Below the pieces are notes generated by a model. That model had not been told where the DNA came from. It saw nothing but the letters and a program-made list of their open reading frames with translations, and did no database searches. Of a stretch of 64,000 nucleotides of DNA, positions 1 through 9,612 are shown in pieces (position 1 is the stretch's first letter; every line of letters starts with the position of its first letter). This DNA is from Carposina sasakii (lineage: Eukaryota > Arthropoda > Insecta > Lepidoptera > Carposinidae), in assembly GCA_014607495.2 (NCBI GenBank), contig CP053172.1:9438888-9502887 (forward strand), read 5' to 3'. A program made the position numbers and the translations under genes.

Positions 1-259
1 TAAACTATTTCGTTCGGCATTAAGTGCAACTAAAGCTGATATTAAGTCGATTAATGAATTAGATATTATTATATTACATAGGATTCAGCAAGGCACAGGG
101 CGCGGCAGGCCTGAGTGGCCTCTCAACAATTTTCTCTGTAAACGTCGGTGCTTTCTAAATACATATTCGATTAGGTTATAACGCGCACTCCCTCATTATT
201 AAGACTATGAATGATTCACGATGCGACCATGTTATGATAGACACTATACTGAGCGCGGC
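1..259. other. 3' flank of eIF1, nothing recognised
   Basis: No coding exon, RNA gene or repeat family could be supported here. It lies downstream of the minus-strand eIF1 stop codon and probably includes its 3' untranslated region. Confidence 0.4.
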
Positions 260-592
260 TTAGAAGCCGTGCACCTTCAGCTGTTCGGGTTTAACAAGCC
301 CGGACTTAGTGAGCCACTGACAAATATTTTCGCGCTGGTCGCCTTGCAGCTGCAGCACCTCGCCGTACTCCGGATGCTCCACGACGGTACCGTTGCACGC
401 GAACTCCTTCTTGCATGCCCGCACTATCTTCTTCAAGTCATATTCCGACGACAGGCCCTGCACCGTTGTTAGTGTCTTACGCCCGTTCCTTTGCTGGATG
501 CGGACGTGGACTAATCCATCTTGAACATCGTCTTCCGAGCTTTTGATAGCATCGGCGAATGGGTCAAATGTGTTGAGATTCTGGATGGACAT
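260..592 (-). CDS. eIF1: Eukaryotic translation initiation factor 1 (SUI1 family)
   Basis: The 110-residue product is a full-length eIF1, the small factor that binds the 40S subunit near the P site and enforces accurate AUG selection. The N-terminus MSIQNLNTFDPFADA is the family hallmark, followed by a SUI1 core containing VHVRIQQRNGRKTLTTVQGL and a C-terminal EHPEYGEVLQLQGDQR segment. The length matches animal eIF1. The frame stays open 37 codons upstream to another ATG, but that extension has no family counterpart, so I start at the conserved MSIQ methionine. The coding sequence is uninterrupted. It may be a single-exon gene, or one whose introns lie only in the 5' UTR. Identification is firm; the transcript ends were not determined. 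Confidence 0.96.
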   Translation of the reverse strand: MSIQNLNTFDPFADAIKSSEDDVQDGLVHVRIQQRNGRKTLTTVQGLSSEYDLKKIVRACKKEFACNGTVVEHPEYGEVLQLQGDQRENICQWLTKSGLVKPEQLKVHGF

Positions 593-885
593 ACGATTGA
601 ACGTAGCTTCTCTTTGTTTCAACAAATCTCTGCGATACGACGCACGGACACCAAAATAAGTCACTGATATAGCACGGTGGTAAATATCCTGCAGACAAAG
701 CAACGACCAATTTACGCAAACTCCAAAATGTAATGGCGGATCGAAAGAAAAAATGAGAATGTCATGTCACGCGGAGGCGGAAACAAATTCATCGATCTAC
801 CATAGACAATCTATTTTTTGTTTTTAATAAAGCATTCCATTCACGGACCAGATTTAATATTTTTTATCTATTCAGGTCCAAAATC

Positions 886-1482
886 TCACTTGAGTGTTGC
901 ATATAATTTAGGCACATAATCGTCATATTGCGCGACAAAGAAATTACCACCGACTGGCATCCCCAATTTGTACTCCTGAGCAAACTTTGAAACAGAAAAC
1001 TTTCCTCGCTTATCACCCGAATTACTGGGTAATTTGGGCATTTTTTTGAAATCACATTTCCCAGGTTGTTTATAAAGCAAAAATACATAACGATGAAGTC
1101 CAGTTCCTTTCGGTGGTCCAGATCCAATATAATCTGAAATAGTTTCGCTTTGATTCATATTATTCCCTTGTATATTTCCCACCAACCAATGATGCCATTC
1201 ACGGAATTTTGGATTTTCACGGCTTGGTGCATCGGGATCAACCATAGCTAGGGTATAATATTCATTTTCTTTTCCTGCCCATGTTACCACTGGTTTGTCT
1301 TTTACTTGTGTTGGAGTTAATTCTTTGCCCAGTTCAACTGAAACTCCACTTGAATATTTAATGTCAATTAATTCACCTGGCGGAGCATGGAGAACATCTG
1401 GCACTATACAATTTTGTTTGAAAAGGTCTTGGACACTGCCTTGTTTTGATTTTTGTGATTGTAAACTCTTTGAACTCGCCAT
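886..1482 (-). CDS. Phosphatidylethanolamine-binding protein (PEBP/RKIP family)
   Basis: A 198-residue single-exon PEBP. Family members bind phospholipid headgroups or small anions and can modulate kinase signalling in the cytosol. The anion-pocket motifs are present: MVDPDAPSR, then an HHW signature, then GTGLHRYVFLLY. There is no signal peptide or membrane segment. I chose the ATG at 1482 because it begins a typical short polar lead (MASSKS), while an in-frame ATG 15 codons upstream (1527) adds residues not typical of the family. Insects usually carry several PEBP paralogues and I cannot say which one this is. It is transcribed in the same direction as eIF1 and the downstream genes, with no sign of shared regulation. 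Confidence 0.94.
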   Translation of the reverse strand: MASSKSLQSQKSKQGSVQDLFKQNCIVPDVLHAPPGELIDIKYSSGVSVELGKELTPTQVKDKPVVTWAGKENEYYTLAMVDPDAPSRENPKFREWHHWLVGNIQGNNMNQSETISDYIGSGPPKGTGLHRYVFLLYKQPGKCDFKKMPKLPSNSGDKRGKFSVSKFAQEYKLGMPVGGNFFVAQYDDYVPKLYATLK

Positions 1483-2652
1483 CGTTGCAATGTTTCTATT
1501 TATTACTTTGTAGTTTGTTTGTAACAAGTTTGTAACCTTGTTAAAAATTAATTAATAAATTTTTGACTTTGATTTTGACAAGTTTTTCTAAGGTTCGATA
1601 AAAAAGGTTTTACGATAAAGAAATAATGACTGAAATTTATTTCTAGCATCGATAAATTCATTCGAATGCTTTGGTTTGATCAAATTATGAGCAAACAATT
1701 AACAGCACAGCACTGCTAATGGATCATATTGTCTATGGATTTAACTTGAATAGCGCCATCTGTCATCGAGTAGCTGAACTAATGCCATCACTCGCTGATT
1801 CTCCTTAAAAATAATAGATGCGACATCTTAATTTTAATATAGATGCAGGCTGGGTAATAAATTAATAATACACCTTTTTGGATTATATTTCCATTTCCAC
1901 ACTTATTTATGATCATACTCATTATATCTAAAATAGGTACAATTAAATTATAATTAAGTGCACGGACTAGATCTCTAAATATCTCACAAGTACAGTATTC
2001 ATTTAATGACCTGAATCATTTTATATGTAAAAAACATCATCATCTACCTGGCCTGTTAGTCCCGTTACCATGGGGTCAGTGCAAATATCCTGTTCTTCCA
2101 TCTCCCTTTTTTGTACACATAGATAAGAGTAAAAAATGAAATGTACAAAAACATTATTTTGCCATTTTTATTAAAATTATTATTTATTTATATACATTGT
2201 TATAAAAATAACAGTGATGATAGAGTATTATCGTAATATAATTAATAATACATGCCCAGTATAGTGAAACATTTAACAAATACACACCAGAGATGAAATC
2301 TTAACGCAGATTTATTTCACTGAGGATGCAAGATGTGTTTAACATTGCTTACAGTAAGTCCTGATTTAAAAGGTCATGGTAAACCACAGATACTCACAAT
2401 TTGAAGAGGGATTTTATTAATGATTCCAAATTCCATGTTTGTTGTACTTTGATAATTTTAGTTTTTGCGATAGACATTTGGTTAATTGATTTCTCCACAA
2501 GAAACCAATATGAAAACAATTTTTAGTTTTTGTTCTCTTGTAAAAATAAATAGTTTTGTTTTCAAACATTTTGGTAAGTAAATACATTCTAAAAGTATTA
2601 TTAAACTGCTATAGTTTTTCATAAAAAATAAGTTAACCAAACAAAATACTGT
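1483..2652. other. Intergenic, AT-rich
   Basis: This stretch holds the PEBP 5' flank and the 3' flank of the next minus-strand gene. A short dispersed-repeat remnant lies near 2033-2115, with a (CAT)n lead that looks like the tail of a non-LTR element. No exon could be supported. Confidence 0.4.
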
Positions 2653-3123
2653 TCATAATTTCTTTTCTTTAGCCTGGGCTAATAAATTATCAGCAGTTAT
2701 AGGCATTCTCAATTTACTGCCTAAATTGTCTGCCTTCAATTGTTGAACAACTTCTTGAGTGTTTCTTAACTTTTTCTTCAAATTCTCTATACGCTTCTGT
2801 TTTTCATCGATTTCTTTAGCAAATTCATCAATATCCTGGCTCATAGCAGCCACATCTAGGTCAGGAACAGAATGTTTAGTTTTAAATGAATAATGAGGTA
2901 TAGTTTCCAGCTGTAAATTTAGTATTTTGTTCTCCATTAATGAGGTTTTTTGCTCATAGTCAACACACATTTTTCCAAATCTTTTACGAGACTCCACCAC
3001 AACATTCATAAGATTTTCACATTTTTCATCTATTGTAAGACCTGAAAATGTAAAACGATGGCAATTTAAATATCAAAAAAATAGGCAAAACTTAAATCAT
3101 AGTTTAGGAAGGAACTTACTCAT
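2653..3123 (-). CDS. Small coiled-coil protein, function unknown
   Basis: The gene is reconstructed as two exons, 3120..3123 and 2653..3041, giving 130 residues. Exon 1 contributes only ATG plus one base. The donor GTAAGT follows at 3119, and the acceptor TTTTCAG ends at 3042. The phase-1 junction makes the N-terminus MSLTIDEKCENLMNVV. The middle (about residues 70-105) is a strong heptad-type coiled coil rich in E, K and I, including EKQKRIENLKKKLRNTQ. A short tail carries RMPITADNLLAQAKEKKL. There is no signal peptide or membrane segment. I do not recognise the family; size and composition would suit a small subunit of a kinetochore, centrosome or microtubule complex, but that is a guess. 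The next gene in the cluster is a centrin, which does not by itself imply a shared role. Confidence 0.8.
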
Positions 3124-3920
3124 AGTTTTTATTTTACACACACCAAATGAACACTAGAAAAACTGTTATTTAATTCTTATGCATAAACGTATATTTTGCT
3201 AGCCAAATTAAAGTTAATTGAACACAAAATCAAGAATGTACTGAATTAAAACAATTTGAAATCCAACGACAACAACAAACAAAATTACAAAACAAGGGCA
3301 TTGATATTGACAGCAATTTGACAGCACACGGTCGGAAAGGCATAGAAATAAATTGTCCACAGAGCCATTGAATGTTTCTGCATCCGCCCCCTTATTATAT
3401 TACCTAACTAGCAAAAGCAAAGCGATAGCGAAAATTGTACAAAAATCGCTGATTGCTTGTCAAATTCGTATTACGTAAAATGGATTTCAAAGGAACTTTG
3501 ACATTTCAAGGCGAATATTATTGTAATTACTTTTACGTACAGGGGGCCGCTCATATACTCTCTTTACAATCTCCTTGATCGCTCATCTCTATTTGCCCCA
3601 ATCACTCGGGATTCAAGCATTTAAGTTTATTTAAGTATGTACTTTAAAAAAAAAATTAAATATATATTTTTATTAAAGCAAGCAAGTTATTAGAACTGAC
3701 CCTGGTGAATTTCATATCGCGAATAGTCCACAGAATACCTAGTCAAAATCTCAGTAAATAGGTGTAAAATATTTTTAAAAAATGTTGCTTAGTTATGCAC
3801 AAGGTAGAATAGCACGTACTGCATGAAATTAATAATACAGCTTTTAAGAAAAAGTTTATTGAATAATACACTAAAATAAAATATTACACAAGCTCCATCT
3901 TCTTGCTGGCTTAAAAAGTT
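3124..3920. other. Intergenic with one dispersed repeat
   Basis: From about 3399 to 3545 lies a repeat whose relative is at 16186-16340; both contain TAGCAAAAGCAAAGC and a region matching GGATTTCAAAGGAA or a close variant. The rest is AT-rich 3' flank of centrin. No exon was found. Confidence 0.5.
3855..3860 (-). terminator. Polyadenylation signal of centrin
   Basis: An AATAAA hexamer on the minus strand lies about 60 bases beyond the centrin stop codon, a normal position for cleavage and polyadenylation. Confidence 0.6.
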
Positions 3921-6900
3921 TTATGGCGTAACAATGTGAACACAGTTCTTTATCATCTTCATAAACTCTTGTGCAGATATCTGAAAAATTAAAGGAACCT
4001 GTTACATAAACCCTAAACATAGCATAGAAAAAGAGGAAAATTCCCAAGTTAGCATCAATAACAACAAAAAATGTGTCTAAATGATCAAGACGGCTTTCGA
4101 AAAATGTCAATTTTATCCATTTGCAGGAAAATGACAATCTATTTATGTAAAAGGTATAAAGCCTTACATAGCCATCGAAATCCTTATCAGCATCGTCAAT
4201 CATTTCTTCTAATTCTTGATCCGTGAGGTAGGTGCCAAGTATCTCGGTAACGCACTTCACATTCTCGATACTAATGAATCCTTTAAAAAATTACAGATGG
4301 TTTAATAATTTATGGTTGTTTGATTTAAATCTGAACATAGATGTAAGTATAAGTATGTTACCTAAATCTAATTTTGCGTTATAAAATTTATCGTATTTTG
4401 GTTGGCAATTTTGTAGTAAGAAGTTACCAACCAAGTGATTCTACTCGTATGTAGGTACCGCGTAGGTAGTATATATAATAATACTAGCTGACCCGGCAAA
4501 CGTTGTTTTGCCATGTAAAAGGGGTTGATCCTAGAGGGGTGAAAATTCATGGTTGTATGTATTTTTGTATGCTGTATCATAAAAAAATAAAAACAAAAAA
4601 CTTTGCTAAAAAAAAAAAAAAAATTGGGGTGGACCACCCTTAACATTTAGGGGGATGAAAAATAGATGTTGTCCGATTCTCCACCCTAACCGATATGCAT
4701 GCTAAGATTTACGAAAATCGGTCGAGCCGTTTCGGAGGAGTTTAACTTCTAACACCGTGACACGAGAATTTTATATATTAGATTAGGTATATTATTTTTA
4801 GCACAATCGTCCATATCAAATGTGGTTGTTTGATTTAAATCTGAACATAGATGTAGGTATAGGTATGTTACCTACATCTAATTTTGCGTTTTAAAATTTA
4901 TCGTACTTTGTTTGGCAATTTTGTAATAAGAAGTTACCGAACAAGTAAAATAAATACTCGTATGTAGGTACCGCGTAGGTAGTATATATTAATATTAGGT
5001 CGAATATCCAGTGGGTGGACGGGTCGGGACTGATTAATTTTACCACAATCGTCCATATCAAATAGGCGAAAGCTCTTCATAATGTCACCATCACTGTCCC
5101 GGGACATTACTTTGCGCATTATGGCAGTCTGAAAGTTTTCAAAGCTAAGTTTTCCAGTTTGCCCTTTATCTACTCCATTTATCATTTGTTGCAATTCCTC
5201 CTTTGTTGGTTCATAGCCTGAAAATGATAAAAAAATATATATTATTTCAAAATCTAAGTATCTACTAAATAATGAAATCAATAAGAAATATCAAAACAAT
5301 TAGTAGAAAAATGTTTATGTGGCAAAAGACTTGCACCTAGGTCATCGATACGGTTTAAAAAAATAGTTTGAGCTGCGCATTAATGTTGCCACAATTTAAA
5401 TTTCCCTTTGATTTTTTAATTCTCCGCATATAATTTACAAGAATAGGAAACCTGGGGAAACGCTTTTGACTTTTGATACTGGGGTATATTTACTTTATAC
5501 ATATTTGATATAGCTTATAATACCTATTTAGAACGACTCGGAAACATTTCCTATTGGATTTGTTACCGGTAGCTAGATTGTTGTATTTGTGCCCGAAAAG
5601 CGGCGGTAGGCTCACCCTTTACCACGTGCGACTTAAGGCGGAGTACTAGTGGACAAGCGAAAAACACCTTTCGGTAGAACAAATTGTTTTGGTATTTACA
5701 ACTAACTATCGATCTTGAAAATAATACTCAACATACTTAAAGATATTGTCTAAATAATGTGATAATTCGTTACACGATAGTGTATAGGTACTTTGCTCGA
5801 TAAAATATTAACTCAAAAAAAGCTCAATGTAAAATCTAAAACAAATAGTTTGATAATAAAATGTCTGACTTCCCAAAAAATATTTATATAGAAATATCCC
5901 TTTTTAATTACTACAGGGAACCTGCTAAAATTTAGGTTTCACTTCATTCATAAAATTAGTAAATTATTAAAAAAAAAACTAAATTCTAGAAAAATTTCCG
6001 ACTCTCCATGCTAGTTTGGTAATTTTAGTACTGCGCGTAAAAAATTTGACACAGGTCCGTCACCTAAAGCGCCATGCTTTAGGTGACGAACCTGTGTCAA
6101 ATTAAAAAAAAACATCGAAATTTTTGATAAATACAAAGCAAAATATAATAAATAAACCATAATAAATAAATATAAGTGACATGAAGGTAATTAATTCATT
6201 TCTGGTCACGATTATCATACAGAAATAGGTAAAATTTATTTTTATAATATTAATTTTAAACTTGACTGACAAAAAAGATATTTGAGGCCACAGAGTAGAA
6301 ATTGAACACAGTATCACAATCAGTATCTACTTAGATGATTGATGAAAGTAAAGTATACCAAGTGAACTAAGAATAAGTGTAAGCGAACAGTGTTTGTATA
6401 TTAAACAAAACGAGAACTTGTATTTACTTGTATATCACTTGTTTCACTAAAGTAAAAACTGTATTGAATTGTAATCTATACTGAAATTAAAGCGGATTTT
6501 AATTTCAGTATAGATTTCAAATCAGAAAGAAGATTTGCTACAGCCACGTGAGCCGTATTAATGATAGGGGGAGCCCTAGGGCTAACGTATGTATGCAAAA
6601 ATATAAACTGTAGTCGGAGCCTACCTACATATTCACTTTTTAAGAAGTAATCGAACATTTAACGGTAAAAAAATTATCGCTCGCTTCGCTCGCATCACTA
6701 TTTACATGATGCTTTAGCGATCGTCACAAGTTCTCGGGAGAGCCTGCATTTTTCAGAAGTAATTGGCGACTTGGTGCTCTGCCTACCCCGTAAGGGATAA
6801 AGGCGTGATTATATGTATGTATGTATGTAATTGGCAACTTACATACAACTCGCTCGCTTCGCTCGCGCTCTTTTTGTATGTTAGTGTGAATCCCGCCCAC

Positions 6901-8590
6901 TTTGTATATCAAGGAAAATACATAGCTTAAACTTTTGTGTGGCAAGTATAGTTGCCCCGCTCCGCGCGCCCCGTATTTTGTATCAGGGACGAAGCTACCG
7001 CTGAGTCAATGATACGGGGTTACAAGGGAAATTTATATAAATTCACGTTAGCGCTTACATACATTTTAAGAACAGATCGAAGCCTTACAGTAAAAATTCG
7101 TAAATTTTCTCGTTTGCCTTCATTCGTTTTGCTCGCATCATTATTTCCATGATAATTTGACAATTCTCGAGAGAGCCTACATTTTCCAGAAGTAATTGAC
7201 AACTTATGTGCCAAAAAACCGTAAATATTTTGCGCTCGTTGCGCTCGCGCTTCTATTGCCTATAATATGACAGCGAAACAGTATAGGGCTTGTTTTGTGT
7301 ACTTTATTATGACTTACCCAGAGCTTTTATGACTACTCTAAAATCTTCGGCCTTAATCTTGCCTTCTCCAGTATGGTCCATCAAATTGAACGCTTGTAGT
7401 AAATCGTCTTCCTGTAAATAATTTATTTATTATAATTATAAAATTGTAAATAAAATCGAGTAAATTTAATCGTAAATTACAGCTGCATCAATCATTTCTC
7501 AAGTAGTTCTTTACTCTCATCAAATATTGCGTCGAATTCTTGTATTATTGGTAGGCGTAACATAATTAGGCACAACAATAATTAATTTGTTTCATCGACC
7601 TAACAATATCAGAAAATATTTATTTCCATTCTAACATGCAACATATTATTATCAAAGTTTTTATTAACGATCTGACTAGACTTATTTACCTGCTCTTTAG
7701 TGAAATTTCCTTTAGCTGGAATCTCCTTGTACTCTGGTAGTTCTAGATTTTCCTCAACCTGAGCTTCTACTTCGGAAAACTCCGCGGTAACGGATAAATC
7801 GAAAGTACCAGTACCTTCCATGTTTCATTATTATCATTTAACTAATCTATATGGCTACGGTTATCAAGCATTTTAAAAATTAACTATAGCTCAATATAGT
7901 CGGGATTATTGAAGCCGCATATACAGCACTAGTGAAGCACTACTCTGTACTGTACCAGCACTACACTATATAGAGCCCTGCTTTACATGCAGTGCGATCA
8001 GTCAATCCATTTACCCATTTTTAAATGTATAAAAGTATTTACTTTCATGTATCTCGTCCGAATCTTGACTAATATTATTATATGCGAATGTAACTGTTTA
8101 TGTTACACTATCACGCAGTCGCGCCTTAGCTATTGATCCAATTTAAATTAAATTTGGTACAGAGATAGTCTGGATCCTGAAAAAGGTCTACTAAAAGGCT
8201 ACTTTCTCTAACAAAAAAGTACAGGTTGTATAGGTATGAGATGAATGTTTGTATAAAAGTTCGTCGTCATCCCGTTAGCATATTATTCTGTAACCCGCGT
8301 GGACGTATTGTGAGCAATAGCTAGTAAGTACCTAATAGGTAGGTACATAGGTAGGTATTCAAATTAATTTTGCGATATGGCATCTCTCTCGCTTACACAG
8401 GTACATAGGTAGGTACTCTAGAGAGTATATAGTGTTCTGCATAGGTCATAGATTGTACTTGACAAAAAAATCCTACTGTTCCCACCTGTTCAGCTGTAAA
8501 TATCAATTTCGCACAAACAGTATTTTCTTGTTCTTCTGGCTGGGCTTCGTCTTCTACTTCGACATCAGCAAATTCCTCGTCGGGATTCAT
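3921..8590 (-). CDS. Centrin (caltractin), EF-hand protein of centrioles
   Basis: Exons on the minus strand are 8486..8590 (first exon B) or 7690..7821 (first exon A), then 7318..7411, 5044..5217, 4168..4280 and 3921..3980. Both first exons end in phase 0 with F-T-x-E-Q before a GT donor, so they are alternatives giving about 181 and 190 residues. Centrins are Ca-binding proteins of basal bodies, centrioles and nuclear-export complexes. Four EF hands are visible. EF1 is NLMDHTGEGKIKAEDF, EF2 begins GVDKGQTGKLSF and is degenerate, EF3 is FDMDDCGFISIEN, and EF4 is DADKDFDGYISAQEF spanning the last junction. The tail is MKMIKNCVHIVTP. The order FTxEQ, EF1, KALGYEPTKEEL, EF2 is characteristic of centrin and not of calmodulin. 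EF2 lacks acidic residues at key loop positions and probably does not bind Ca. Confidence 0.92.
4313..5063. repeat. Tandem duplication inside the centrin gene, including an exon tail
   Basis: About 180 bases at 4313-4490 recur, slightly diverged, at 4821-4998; both contain GTTTGATTTAAATCTGAACA and TAGGTACCGCGTAGGTAGTA. Just right of each copy is the 3' tail of centrin exon 4 (shared CACAATCGTCCATATCAAAT): the functional one at 5044-5063 and a remnant at 4802-4821. A transposon (4484-4790) sits inside the left copy. In the remnant the splice donor GTAAAA has become CTAAAA, so it should be silent. Confidence 0.8.
4484..4790 (+). mobile_element. Non-autonomous dispersed element in centrin intron
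   Basis: It begins ACTAGCTGACCCGGCAAACG, a start seen widely in insect genomes, has an internal A-run, and ends in a segment with GGTCGAGCCGTTTCGGAGGA. No coding capacity. Its class (SINE-like or Helitron-like) is not settled by the sequence. Confidence 0.55.
6043..6103. repeat. 28-bp hairpin with 5-nt loop
   Basis: Arms 6043-6070 and 6076-6103 are reverse complements with one mismatch, separated by GCCAT. The arm core is GACACAGGTCCGTCACCTAA. It lies in a centrin intron. The loop is short for a microRNA; a collapsed foldback element is more likely. Confidence 0.75.
6669..7205. repeat. Diverged direct repeat, about 100 bp, in centrin intron
   Basis: Segments 6669-6778 and 7105-7205 align by eye; each has CTCGCATCA.TATTT.CATGAT, then a GAGAGCCT block and CAGAAGTAATTG. 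The palindromic string CGCTCGCTTCGCTCGC occurs near 6678 and 6850. Between them is a short tail of another repeat, with (TATG)n near 6815. Confidence 0.6.
7690..7821 (-). CDS. Centrin alternative first exon A
   Basis: A 44-codon exon beginning ATGGAAGGTACT and ending ACTAAAGAGCAG before the donor GTAAATAAG. It encodes an acidic head (many E) followed by KGNFTKEQ. It joins in phase 0 to the exon at 7318..7411. The upstream alternative (8486..8590) encodes a different acidic head followed by KLIFTAEQ. An intron near 7822-8485 would contain the downstream promoter if the two starts are separate. Read by eye; transcript data would settle which is used. Confidence 0.8.
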
Positions 8591-9234
8591 ATTAGTATAT
8601 TGGTTCGAATTGATCAAATAGTAAAATTAACGAAATTTTAGGTAAAACTTGATATAATCATACAGGGACTCCGGGAGACATTGACTTTGAAAGTAAAAAT
8701 GACGGAAGATTTTAAAAAGCCCAAAAAAGACAGAAGTTCGTTTTTGCGGCAAAGAAGCAGGTGCAATCAGTGACGTGATTATAGGGGTGCAATCGAAAAA
8801 AATACCGTAAAGTAGAAAATAACCGTGAAAAGAATGAACTGCCTCTAGGGTTATCGATTGCTAAGATCCTTCTTTGTGTAATTTCTTCTAGTTTAGAGCC
8901 AAGGAGAGAGCGCTTTTGGTTGTCATGGGAGAGTTTTGTCAATCCATAACGGTCAATACAATGAGCTTAGTAGAGCGCCAACAAATTTTGGCCCAGTGAC
9001 CTAGGTAATCAGTTTTGCCTATTTTCACCAATTATATTGGCATTTCTGCCATCAGCAATTTTTTACAAGCCCCAGCATCTAACGAAAATCAGGAAGGACA
9101 TTTTTGTAAAAAATACTGGCAACACTCATACCCCGCGCCTGGCGCCATATTTGTTTAGGCGACCTGTGTTGAGGTTATTTTTCAGATAACGCCGCCTTTG
9201 TATTTATCTTAAAAGTCTTAACAAAACACCAAAA
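8591..9234. promoter_or_regulatory. Divergent promoter region, centrin and SmD1
   Basis: This 644-bp gap separates the upstream centrin start (minus) from the SmD1 start (plus), so it should contain both promoters. No TATA box or named operator could be assigned with confidence. Confidence 0.45.
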
Positions 9235-9612
9235 ATGAAATTAGTCAGATTTTTGATGAAGCTCAGCCATGAGACAGTAACAATCGAATTAAAAAATGGT
9301 AGTGTTGTGCACGGAACAATTACCGGTGTCGATGTCGCCATGAACACACATTTGAAGGCTGTAAAAGTAACACTGAAAAACAAGGAAGAATTACAGTTGG
9401 AGACTTTGAGCATTCGAGGTAATAACATCAGATATTTCCTATTGCCTGATAGTTTACCTTTGGAGACGCTGTTGATTGACGACACGCCGAAGGGAAGAGG
9501 AAAGCGAGAGGGCTTCCCCAGAGGCGGCAGCCGCGGCGGTCGCGGTCGGGGACGAGGCGGTCGCGGCGGCCCTCGCGGTGGCCGTGGCGGCAGAGGTCGT
9601 GGAAGGCGTTAA
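9235..9612 (+). CDS. SmD1: Small nuclear ribonucleoprotein Sm D1
   Basis: A complete 125-residue SmD1, a core subunit of the heptameric Sm ring on spliceosomal U1, U2, U4 and U5 snRNAs. The start [20 protein letters not shown], the Sm1 motif [20 protein letters not shown] and the Sm2 motif [15 protein letters not shown] are all present. The C-terminus from about residue 87 is a Gly-Arg tail of RGG and GRG repeats, the known substrate of symmetric arginine dimethylation by PRMT5 and binding site of SMN. The coding sequence is a single exon and slightly longer than human SmD1 (119) because of the longer GR tail. The tail is GC-rich while flanks are AT-rich, as its codons require. Confidence 0.97.
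   Translation: MKLVRFLMKLSHETVTIELKNGSVVHGTITGVDVAMNTHLKAVKVTLKNKEELQLETLSIRGNNIRYFLLPDSLPLETLLIDDTPKGRGKREGFPRGGSRGGRGRGRGGRGGPRGGRGGRGRGRR

Noticed and set aside
221..472. Plus-strand open frame of 83 codons
   Set aside because: It is antisense to the well-supported eIF1 coding sequence and has no family features.
481..703. N-terminal extension of eIF1 by 37 residues
   Set aside because: The extension is not found in the family, and the conserved MSIQNL start follows; the open frame is probably 5' UTR.
6043..6103. microRNA precursor
   Set aside because: Loop of only five bases and nearly perfect stem fit a foldback element better; no small-RNA evidence is available.
9204..9485. Minus-strand open frame over SmD1
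   Set aside because: Mirror of the SmD1 coding sequence; hydrophobic composition arises from the complement.
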